From: Diploscapter coronatus
Lineage: Eukaryota > Nematoda > Chromadorea > Rhabditida > Rhabditidae
DNA: 64,000 nt
Direction of reading: 5' to 3'
Assembly (NCBI GenBank): GCA_964036155.1
Contig: OZ038423.1
Coordinates: 44,717,249-44,781,248 of the forward strand
The position numbers and the translations under genes are program-made. This document shows, piece after piece, positions 1 to 10,179 of this stretch. The first letter of the stretch is position 1, and every line of letters begins with the position of its first letter. The notes under the pieces are model-generated. The model did not search any database and was not told the DNA's origin. It was given only the letters and a program-made list of their open reading frames with translations.

Positions 1-1564
1 ATCGACAAGAGTTTGAGGGATAGATCTAAAAAGTATGGGAAAAGTAAAGATAACACTGAGCACAAACCAAATTCAAGCACTAGCTTTCCTAAGAAGATCA
101 AACTTTTCTCTATGAAGGTCAAGATTGAGAAACATTATGCTAATTTTTATCTTACTGTAAATGAAAATTCGAAAAGAGGCCATAATTCCTACCCAGACCG
201 ATGAACTTTTTCTAATGAGCCTACTCTCAAAGTCCAAATAGATCAGTTTTTCACTGATCCAATCTCAGCTTCTTAATATTTAGGGCGATGTTTCGATTTT
301 TAGGAGCGTATCAAAATTTGCTGTGTTTTCGACAGAATTCCCGTATAATACTTGGAAACCATGAAAACTACAGTATTTTCGCTTTTTCTTCTTACTTACT
401 TCCAAACCTTCTAGAAATGGCTCTGATTCTATGTGGTGTACTTGATTTCATCTCGTCATGTTTCCTGTTTGCCTTTGAACTCAGATTATCACGTTCACCT
501 AAAACCACAGTTTAATTACACCAATCTGTTTTCCTGTCCTATCTTTTATCATTACAGATTTTTCCTTATCAATTATCACTTTCTTCTTTTGACGCTGCCT
601 CTCTCTAAATTTGGAAAGTTCAAAGCTAAACAAGTCCAATGTGCGTCAGAAGGTCTTGGATCAGATCAGTGAAAACTGCATGCCAACCGGCTTTCTTCGA
701 CCATATCTTATTATTACATAAAACAGGAAAGAAAAAAAAAGAACAGTGAAAGCAATAGCTTCCATCGATGAACTATGATTTATAATGGGAATTTTCTCGC
801 TCCGCCCAAATTTCCACCCCTTGGAGGGGTCTTTAGTTGATTGCGTACACCCGCTGCGCACTCTGCAATTGTCCCTGGTTCACGCTCTCATCCCTCCCTA
901 CCCTTAACCATATGACTGGTTAGAATCTCAGAGGAGCCAGTGTCTTTGTAATATTTTCAGAGAACCACACGATAAATCATTTGCATCTTTTTCTATGAGA
1001 AGTAGACTGTCTTCGTGCCGTTTTGTAATAGCGTTTTGGTGTGTTTATCTTTTATCAGTATTTTCATAGTCACTTTATCAGTTTCTCGTTTTTCACACAC
1101 GGTATTTTCCGATCAAAAGTACTTATATAAACGTGACACACGATGCGTGCATGATTTTGCGAGGATTTTAATTTTCGGGTAAATATTTTGAAGGGATTTA
1201 AAAATATGACTATTTTGATTCACCTTTTATTTATTTTGGAAAAAAATCTCATTTTAATAAGAATTTTTTATCGAGTCTCGATACTTTTAAGGTTGATATC
1301 TTTAAAGTTTCATAATTTTAAAAACGATAATATTTTTCGAAAGTAGTACGTTTTCTCTAAAGATTCCTCACTCTATCATCGACCACTTTCGTCATTTGCA
1401 AAAAATCAGTATGACGAGTTTTTCCCACCTTACTTCCAATCATTTTTCAAATTTGATCGTCTATCTTATCATCTTACGACCTTTAATTGAAGAAACTTTT
1501 TATTTTCATTGTCCAATTTTCAGAATTGCACGTTTTTCTTGGTTTTCCTGGAATATTGTGCAAA
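1..1564. other. Intergenic/upstream region, no gene recognised
   Basis: AT-rich sequence with only short, low-complexity reading frames and no recognisable protein family. A TATA-like motif (TATATAA) lies at 1124-1130. A splice acceptor (TTTTCAG) ends at 1523, about 40 bases before the start codon of the next gene; it could receive a trans-spliced leader or end a 5' UTR intron. The window edge may cut a gene further left, but nothing here shows it. Confidence 0.4.
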
Positions 1565-2379
1565 ATGAAACCGACCCACTATCTGCTATTTATTATCTGC
1601 GTATTCGTTAGCTTGCATGGTAGGTTATTCCTCGTAATTTATAAACTTTTACATTTTATGGTAGTTACCGCACTTTGAACAAGTTGTTAAAATTATGATC
1701 AAATTTTGAAAATTTTGAAACTTATCTCAAATTTATTGTTCCCCATCGCTATTTTTAATCCTAGAAGGTGACACAAACGAGACATTGGATATTATTGATA
1801 TTTTCAATCAAGCTTGAAATTTAAAACACCCGAAAAGCTAATGATATCCTGAAATTTCAGTATCCCTCGGCATCAGTCTGCTCGATGCCTACCGCTCAGA
1901 GTCCAACGTCAGACGTCGTCTCGCCAACCAGAACAACGACTTCAGACCTGTTTTACACCTACGTGGCCTAGATGACTGGGTAGGTTTTGAGCTGAAAAAT
2001 CGGCTTCTTGGAAGCTCATAAAGCTTCGACTAAATAGCCATAATAAAAAATCGTGTTTAACCTCTTTTATTGAAGACTCATTCACGTTAATGTTAAGTAG
2101 TGATGGAGAAAATTATAAAATTACCAAAAAACGAATGAAAAATATTTTCAGAAGCATCTCGAAGGCAGCCAACTTACCGAAAATCAGTTCCTCGATGAAA
2201 ACGGCATCGTCTATGATATGGACCCGCGAGCGAGCGACCGGTAAGCACGTACAGAAAAGTGGGCGGTGCTAAGATTTGACCCCTCCCACTTTTTTCTGTA
2301 GCAAGTGCAACTTGAAAATTTCAGAGTCGCAGCATTCTTCAACGGCTACAAAATAGGGAGAAGGCAATATCTGGGATAA
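1565..2379 (+). CDS. Small secreted protein, possible neuropeptide-like precursor
   Basis: Four exons (1565-1619, 1861-1979, 2152-2240, 2325-2379) join to a 105-residue protein. All introns are GT-AG with TTTCAG-type acceptors. The first ~22 residues (MKPTHYLLFIICVFVSLH...) form a clear signal peptide. The rest is hydrophilic and acidic, with an Arg-rich site (NVRRRLANQ) and a C-terminus reading FFNGYKIGRRQYLG. The Gly-Arg-Arg there is the classic signal for dibasic cleavage and C-terminal amidation, and would give a peptide ending in NGYKI-amide. I do not recognise the family. The secreted nature is well supported; the neuropeptide reading is inference. A processed antimicrobial or cuticle-associated peptide is the alternative. 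The gene ends 409 bases before ada-2, wider than typical nematode operon spacing. Confidence 0.7.
2250..2300. repeat. Short hairpin in intron 3 of the secreted-protein gene
   Basis: An inverted repeat pairs TACAGAAAAGTGGG (2250-2263) with CCCACTTTTTTCTGTA (2285-2300), leaving a loop of about 20 bases. It lies just after the donor of a small intron. No function is evident; it may be a remnant of a short transposable hairpin. Confidence 0.6.
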
Positions 2380-2788
2380 ACTTGTTGTATACATTTTGAG
2401 TTATTTATTAAACTAGTCAGAATATTTATACTTAATTATTTTATTGCACATGATATCCTCGAAAATGATCTCATTGATGAAAGTTCAATGTTGTTCAATG
2501 TTTAATTGCTTGCCAAAATGAGAATAATAAACGGTTATTTATATTGGTTCGACAAGATCTAGCGTGAAACCTATTTGTAAAGTTTCAAATTATTTGCTAT
2601 TTATTCGGTAACGTATTTTTCAATTTAATTCTAACACCTTTGACCAAAGCCAATAACAAAATAACACACCTTTCCATTGTATTATTGCACTGTGTTTACG
2701 CTCACCAAGCGATTATCGATTGTTATTCCACTGACCTTCGCGTCTTTAGAATCCATTTTTATAAATATTTCCAAATTCCAGACCTTCG

Positions 2789-5700
2789 ATGGTCAAGTCG
2801 AATAGTCAGCAGGGAAGGGGCTCGACGAGTTCGTCTGTGGAAGTCGTGGAGTACGTCGATCCCTTCGACTGCCATTGCTGCACGAAGAGTGTCAAGCCCG
2901 TCATCCATGTGCTGTGCGGAGAGTGCCAGACCAGACTGTGCCTGACGTGTTTCAGATTGGGAGCGGAATTGGGACCACATCTCAGGTCGCACCCCTACGA
3001 AATCGTCGACCCTCAAGTTGATCGGATCCAGACTCATCCGGTAAGTTAAAGGACGTTAATTTTGAATTACAACCGATACTCAATCATTTTTCTGGTGTAT
3101 ATTGTTTCTTTTCTTGAGAATAATAGTAGTAGTAGTAGGAGGGACACATTGATTTTTTAAATTCACCAATACACCATCACTATGAAATATGTGATTTTGA
3201 GTGATTCATCTATAAGCAGGCAATTTCAGGACGGTTGGAGCCAGAACAAAGAGGTCAAGTTGCTCAACTCCGCTCAGAAATACAAGTTAAGTAATTGGTA
3301 AGATAATTACCCTAATTATCTGACTTAATTATTCTAATTAAGGGAGGAAGTGGTGAAAGAGGCTAAACTTAACGAAACTCCCGCTGCAGTGCAGACGTAT
3401 TTCGAGAAGGTGTTCATCAATGGAACGATTGGGCAGTACGCCATACACCAAGCTGAATGGTAGGAGTTAATTTGGATAACTAGGGCATAATTAAATGGGG
3501 TAGTTGAAGTTATTATAGCTTTATTATTAACGAATGCTAGTATGAGAAAGATTAAAATTTAAATATTACCACGTTTTCATTTGGCTCTTTGAAGTTTATC
3601 AAATAAATTGAGTATTTCAGGGTCGAGAAGAAAGAAGTCTTGGCTAGAGAGGATCGACTTGAGTCAGTTCTCGAATCGAACAAAGACCCAGTTGGGAAGC
3701 TTCTTTGTAAGTTCATTTTATATAATATCATGGCATTCGATATGTTTCAGTAATAACCGACGCTCTCCGGGATGTGAAGACAATCGTTTCTGAGACAGAT
3801 TCAATCGATCACGTTCGAGAGAAAGTAAGGCAGATTACCCATGCCCACATCGAAAACTACACCGAAAAACTTCGGGAGCAGGATGAAATTGAAAAGGTTC
3901 GAAAGGCCCATTTTAGAAATCAATTGAGATTTCAGCAGCAAATGAAACTGAATGAACGACCGTCGCGGAAGAGGAAGGCGTCAACGAATTCGGAAAGTCC
4001 GGTGGAAGAAGTTGTGGAATCGAAAGAGTTCAAAACGCCACAAGTAGCATCAGCGAAGAGCACGGTGACGCCGAAATCGAAGTATCAGGTAGTTAGACGA
4101 TTAAGCTCTTCTAAGTTTTAAGGAATCTCATATTTTTTCTAAAGAAAATACCATTTTGCTTGACTGACTAATTTGATGACTTCTAATGGGTATGAATGGG
4201 AAATGTGTGGAGTATTCTTCATAAACTGCATAGTTTAAAAATACCATGGAATTTCAGGATCTCTACGAAATGAGCGGACTCGAGCCTGAGAACGAGTCAG
4301 ACGACGACGAAAACTCGTCTGAACCCATTCCTACAGTACTCGTCGTCAAGAAGGTCGAAATGAGAGGTCGAACGAATCTTCGATCAGAAATTCGGGAGAA
4401 GAAGTCGCCGCCCAAGAGTTCAAGTGCTCCAAAAACCCGAAGTTTGAAGGTAGCTTTAATATGTATGCTTCAAGTAATTTCGTATGTGATCTACTAGATA
4501 TTTCAAATATTCAGAGGATAGGATATGGTGTCAGGCTTGAACTAATTTGATGATTCTAGACCAAAGTCTCGGCGCAGAGAAGGAAGCTAAGAAGTTCCAA
4601 GAAACCAGAAAGCGGTTCGAAGTCGAAGTACAAGAGAATTCAAACGCAGAGTTCCAGCTCGGATGAGGGGGACGATAAATCCGTAAGTTTAAAATATTTA
4701 TAACTTATTTTTAGTGAACAATTAGTAAGTACTGATCATTACATTTTCTAAGACTTTATATCTTGAAATTTGATGAAACGTAGTCAAATTATTTTGAATG
4801 CTCTTTACAAGTTGCGGTAAAACACTTATCGCTACGTTAAGAATTCCGAAGACATGAGTTTTCTTGAAGTCTAAAAATAGCATAATTCAGGAAGCCGACT
4901 CAAATGATGACGATAACGAGACGAGTCGAGATTCAGAAGATTTAGACAAGGAGCAGACGACCTCTGAGTCGGAAGAAGACACAGACACTTCCCCAGGGAC
5001 TTCGAAGAATGCTTCCTCGAAGAAGAAGGAAAGCAAGAAGAAATACAAGAAGAGGGCTCCGATACTCAGCAAGAAACAACGCAGACTGTTGTCCTACAAA
5101 CGGAAGATCAACCGGGACATGAGGAAGAAAGAGAAAAGACTCGTGGAAGTGAGTTGGATTTTTTAAATCTTTAAATGATTATGAAACCTGTAATTTCTTC
5201 AACATCATGACATTTTCTTAGGTGATCAAGACTTTATGCGAAACATATTCGGTTAAAAGGTGAAATCTGGATAATTTATGGAAACTTCGAAATTGGCAAA
5301 GGCATTTTAAACTCTGAATGATGATCAAGCCCTAATTTGAACCACATTGTAAAACAAATGAATATTTAGCTGAACGACATCTGTCCTCCGGAAGAGATTC
5401 TCAGATTGAGACTGGAACGGACCCATCTTCACCTCGACATTGAGACACCGATCGCTGAGAAGCCACGGATGAGACAAGACGACTTGCAAATGATCGCGTT
5501 CAATCAGAACAGGGAAGACTTGGATGTCGAATGGTTCAACGACGCAGAGCAGTTGATATCGAGACTTCTAATTCATCCTAATCCGACGAGAGATCAGCTG
5601 ATCGATGTTGAAAATGAAGTTAAGTTCGCGAGGATTGAAATGTAAGCTTTGGTCTTTAAAAACCTCAAGTTCAAAGCTATAGATATGAAAAATATTTTTT

Positions 5701-6874
5701 TTAATTCGTAAAGTTTGAGATTTTCAAACGAGAAAATAATTACCTTTTTCTCTAATATTGAAATTTAGGTACAATCGGATCCTTCGAATGCGACGCGCCA
5801 ACCGACGAATGTTCATGGAGCACGACAAAATCACCGAGTTCTTCAATTTCATGATGGTAAATTGAGTTTTAATCATTCGATAATGGGCGGGGCTAACGTT
5901 ATGCGGCGATTTTGCAAAATTAATGCTTTCAGCAAATGACAGTGGACAAGAGACCGATGACGGAGGTGTTGGCCGATCGATCGGAAGAGGACATCGTGGT
6001 GAAGTCGCTACAACAATGCCTGACGAAAGAAGAGTATCAAGACTTCTTGAAGCTGTGGCAGAGTAAGGGATATTTCCTATTAGTTGAATAGAAAAATTAC
6101 ATTAATAGTTATCTTAAAATACTCGATGAAAGCCGAGAATTTTGAAGCATTTTTATTTGTTAGTGGTGGTAAAACTTCTACACTCAGTCATGTTCATTAA
6201 CGAACGCAAGCCACACCTTCTCTACTCCCAAAATACGTGTATCGTGAAGAAACTATTCCAGACGGCGTGGCACTCTTCTCGTTCCCCTTTTGTAGTTTTC
6301 GTATTGAAGCATAGGGGCGAAATAATATATTTTTACTGCGTTAAAAGCGAGGAGTCAAATAGTAACATATAAAATGTGCTTAACATTAAAGTACGGTAAT
6401 AGGCGTCTGACACGCCCATCGAAATCTGCGAAAGTCCTTCGTCAATGAATATGACTGAGTGTTCTACTAATCAGTGATACTGAATTTATGTAATTATTAA
6501 AAATTTGGTGATATAATTAGTTTTTATAAAAGATCACAACCCTGAGGGTAAACAATCGCTTTGAAAATCATTTTACGAATTGATCTTCTGAAACATTTAT
6601 TTCTTTCAGAAAACGAGGACTTGATCGAACGCGTCAAGAAGCTTCAGGAAATGCAGAGGAACGGTGAAACCACAGTCAAACCCGGATTCGAGAAAATGAT
6701 GACCAATCTGATGAAGAAGAAACGAAATGTCAAGAAGATGGATGCGGAAACCAAAAGAAAGTAAGATTTGTAATTATTATTTTAAAATAGAAAATTGGAA
6801 AAAAAAATTTCAGAGCTCAACTACGCTGGCAAGCCTACAAGCGATGGCAGCAGAAACAAGCGGCGCAATATTGA
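2789..6874 (+). CDS. ada-2: Transcriptional adaptor ADA2 (SAGA/ADA histone acetyltransferase complex)
   Basis: Thirteen exons (2789-3040, 3230-3297, 3343-3459, 3621-3706, 3751-4088, 4258-4449, 4560-4682, 4891-5148, 5370-5641, 5769-5856, 5933-6062, 6610-6760, 6814-6874) give 711 residues. A ZZ zinc finger sits at about 24-75 (C28, C31, C43, C46, C52, C55, then the H-x3-H pair RSHPYEIVDP). A SANT/Myb domain follows at about 85-145 (DGWSQNKEVKLLNSAQKY ... INGTIGQYAIHQAEW). This order is diagnostic of ADA2, the nuclear adaptor that supports the GCN5/PCAF acetyltransferase. Residues ~500-590 (FNQNREDLDVEWFNDAEQLI ... YNRILRMRRANRR) match the conserved ADA2 centre. A ~260-residue acidic then Lys/Arg-rich, Ser-rich insert (about 220-480) makes it longer than most ADA2 proteins. 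I see no clear C-terminal SWIRM domain; the end is Lys/Gln-rich. The start follows an acceptor (CCAG, 2778-2781) eight bases upstream. Confidence 0.92.
3124..3139. repeat. (AGT)n microsatellite in ada-2 intron 1
   Basis: Five tandem AGT units inside an intron. Simple-sequence repeat; no function inferred. Confidence 0.8.
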
Positions 6875-6982
6875 TTTATCGATTTTTCAGGGTTGCAAAT
6901 TTAAACTCGAACGAAACCCAATCGAGTCTTCCCCTCCCTTCTTTTGCACTCTATGTCTCTTATGCCATTTCGTCGTTTTCTG

Positions 6983-7005
6983 CCTCTCTCTCTCTCTCTC
7001 TCTCT
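6983..7005. repeat. (CT)n microsatellite downstream of ada-2
   Basis: About eleven CT dinucleotides in the pyrimidine-rich stretch just beyond the ada-2 stop codon, probably in its 3' UTR or the intergenic region. Reading frames running through it are artefacts of the repeat. Confidence 0.85.
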
Positions 7006-7426
7006 TATATCATGTCGGATTCATTACCCATAGGGTCTCAACTTTGAAACCCTGAATTTTGTATATTAATTTATTTGATGTATTTTTACATTGTAAAGTC
7101 AAACTTAAATTTGATCATTTTGACCCTAAAATATCGATTTTCCTGTTGATTTCCCCGACTTAGAATTGCTCACGTTTGCAAATTTTTAGCGATAAGCTTT
7201 TTCAAAAGGAAAAATTGATTTTTTCCCTTGTTTATGTTACGAATTTCACCATTATTTATCAAACCTTGGGGTTTTTTTTTAATTATTTCCCTTATTTTTT
7301 AAAACCCCACTACAAATTTTCATACTTGTGCAAATTCACATGTATTCAACGTCATATTGATCTCTTCCCCTCTTAAAAATCGCTAATGGATGGGGCTAAT
7401 TTATCTCCTGCAGGTACCCCGCATAA

Positions 7427-7680
7427 AATATTGTGGACGTCCGATCACTTGATGAAAATGAAAAATGATGCATTTTACACGCTCAAAAATAAACGAGTGT
7501 GCATTCAGACATACACATTGCCTCACGGACTTTGTAGAAGAAAGAATGGAGAAAAGACGAGAAAAAAAGAAAGATAACGCGTGAAGCAGTGTGTACGTTT
7601 GAATGCACACTCGTTTATTTTTGAGCGTGTAAAAGTGCATCATTTTCATCTTCATCAAGTAATCGACAGTCTGCAATATT
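7427..7680. mobile_element. Long inverted-repeat element (hairpin, MITE-like)
   Basis: Two ~100-base arms, 7427-7527 and 7579-7680, are near-perfect reverse complements with a loop of about 50 purine-rich bases. Both arms contain the same core (ACGCTCAAAAATAAACGAGT and its complement), and the same 20-residue peptide is encoded on opposite strands of the two arms. The outer ends read AATATTG and CAATATT. No transposase is encoded. The structure fits a foldback or miniature inverted-repeat transposable element between ada-2 and the acyltransferase gene. I did not identify a target-site duplication with confidence. Confidence 0.8.
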
Positions 7681-7819
7681 CGAATATCTGACCAATAAAT
7701 TCTTTGATAGAAAATTTGATGACTCATTGATGTTTTCGCAAAATGTTGCAGCCAAGAGCTTGCTATTGAAGTGTTTTCTTTTTTAATTTGTCAAAAATAA
7801 TTTGATTATTTCAGGTAAA

Positions 7820-10179
7820 ATGGCCGAGTACTTATCCTATGGTATAATTGGAGGAAGTATAATTGCTATTCCATTAATATTCGATTTGGTTATTCATTTT
7901 ATAGCTAGACTTGGAATGTAAGCCTTAAATTCACTATTGATTGGTATAGGTTTTTGATAAGAGGGTGATGAAATAGAAAAATCACGGCTTGATACTTCTT
8001 GGAAATGAAACTATTAAAATAATATTAATGCGTTTAACTTTCATAAAATAACCTGAATGATACGTGTATATCATAGATAAAATGATCGAATATTTATTCT
8101 GCGATATATGGATAATTTTAAGACTACCTCAATCCATAATCAGTGCTGATGCGGGTCAGGTCTCTAGCGATGATAGGGCTTCGCACAGACTATATCGACC
8201 TTGGATTCTACCTAAGCGAATGGCGGATCTTGATGTTACGAAGGGGTAAACTTGAAGTCACATATGACATCTCCAAACACAGCACAAACAAAGAAACGAT
8301 TGAATTTTACCGTTTGCTTTTGATAGCTGACAATATTTAAAGCACATCGATTCATTAGAATTTTAGCTTTGCTATCATAGCCATGATATTCGTGAATTAC
8401 GGTGGTGGAAAATTACCTATGTTTGAGCATAGAGTTTGGGACGGATTGGTTATTGCCGACGTCGTATTTCCTCTATTCGTATTCGCTTCCGGAGTGTCTC
8501 ACGCCATATCCACTACTTTGTCGATACGTAGAAATGAAACCTTCAAACGGTACCGTGAATTAAACTAAATCGGAAAATCGAGGTTTCAGAAAGTTCTTCT
8601 CCATGTTATTGAGAACGATTCAGTTGATATTCTTGGGAATGATCATTAATAAGAACAAGTAAAATATGACTTTAAGACCTTTTTTACATCTAATTTTCAG
8701 GGACTGGGAAAACTTCAGAATTATGGGTGTTCTTCAAAGATTCGCTCTATGTCAACTCTTATTCTTCTTGATTCATCACTGCACGAGAGGATCGACTTTA
8801 AAGTGCTACATAACGAATGATACGGAGAAAAGAACGATTTTCAAGGTTTGGTCAAATTGAATATTAAAGTAAAATTGACTTATAGCTCATAAGAATCAGA
8901 GAGTTGGCCATAGTCTTTGGATTGGTGTTGGCGGCAACTCTAGCAATGTTATTCGTTAAACTGGAAGGGTGTCCGAGGTATAATAACATTAAAATAAAAT
9001 ATGTATCAAGTTTATAAGTAGCAGGATAGAGTCTATGATAGGTGGTTGTTGCGTCGATTTAGGAAGTGATGGCTAAATAATAATTAATTTAGGGGCTATC
9101 TTGGACCCGGTGGCTATTTCGACAAGGATTTGGGTCGATACGCAAACTGCACCGGAGGTCTAGAACGCTTTGTTGACGCTGCTATACTTGGAAACAATCA
9201 CCTTTACAATAACCCTACTTGTCGGGTATGAAAACTACAATTTTGCTTAAAATTCTTAGAATTCCAGAAAGAAATCTACTGCTTTTTGAACTTCGACCCA
9301 GAAGGCCTCTATTCAACTATATTCGCATTGATTAATTACGCCATAGGATTCCAGGTAGTTCAAAGGGTTAATCAGGGTAATTACATAATCAATTGTAGAT
9401 TGGCGTATTTATTGTCTTTGCTAGAACGGAAAGGCAGGCGATTGTATCTTCCTTGGCTACTGGAGGGCTTTTATCTGTAATTGGAGTAATACAGATCCTG
9501 TTTACTTCTATTCAGTTGAACAAGAATTTATGGTATTAACTAAAATTTAATAAGGTTTTAGGTTTTAAAACTTTAGGACCCCATCATTTGCTTTGATCAC
9601 CACTTCAATATCGATCGTTACCTACATCGTCATCAGATTAATTTTCGTATTTTCAAATTTGAAGTTATTCAGGTTGCTCTCTATGGCAGGTAAATATCTA
9701 GCTTAATAAGGCTAACTAGTCTATTTAATTGCATAAGTATTTCAGGCGAGCAGTGCCTTGACATCTACGTCGCTTCTGAATTGATCCAAGGCATCGTTCC
9801 GACCTCTCTGCCTGTACCTCCCGATGCCAAGTATGGATCTTCTTCACTAGAATTGGTAATCACGCTAATCTGATCATCCTAAAGCACTACGAAAATTTCA
9901 GAGCTTGGCTACACTCTGGAGCGCTTACTTCATCGCTATTTTGAATGCTATCAGGTAGTTTTTCTCTGTAAGAAGAGAATTTAGAAATTCTGCAGGATGA
10001 TGATGAAGTCATATTGGAGCGCAAGACCGAGGCTACCTCCGGACAGTTTGGAAGATCTAGGACATTACGGAGTTGCTTTCGGGAACGACGCGGGAGAAGA
10101 CAGGACTTCGGAAGAAGACGATCTCCTGGTTGAGCCACTCTTACCTCGAGAACACCAGAACTATGTGGTCAATGGGTGA
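7820..10179 (+). CDS. HGSNAT-like multi-pass membrane acyltransferase
   Basis: Thirteen exons (7820-7917, 8123-8245, 8367-8549, 8590-8658, 8701-8845, 8886-8977, 9093-9225, 9268-9354, 9399-9532, 9577-9689, 9746-9855, 9902-9954, 9996-10179) give 507 residues. The protein has about ten hydrophobic segments. The family core is clear: KGFAIIAMIFVNYGGGK, FEHRVWDGLVIADVVFPLFV (His95 aligns with the catalytic His of human heparan-alpha-glucosaminide N-acetyltransferase), ENFRIMGVLQRFALCQ, and GYLGPGGYFD. Known members pass an acetyl group from cytosolic acetyl-CoA across the lysosomal membrane onto heparan sulfate. Whether this one has that substrate is not shown. It lacks the long lumenal N-terminal domain of human HGSNAT, and the usual R-S-L-D-x-x-R-G motif is degenerate (ADLDVTKG). 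Exon 2 was chosen because its frame alone leads into KGFAII. A TTTCAG acceptor lies six bases before the ATG. Confidence 0.88.

Noticed and set aside
2682..2694. TATTGCAC word resembling a miR-235/miR-92 seed
   Set aside because: I saw no convincing hairpin around it; an 8-base match is expected by chance.
8143..8340. Alternative frame RVRSLAMIG in the acyltransferase, resembling the R-S-L-D motif
   Set aside because: It cannot join the next exon (FAIIAMIFV) in frame; the other frame (ADLDVTKG) does so exactly at a GT donor.
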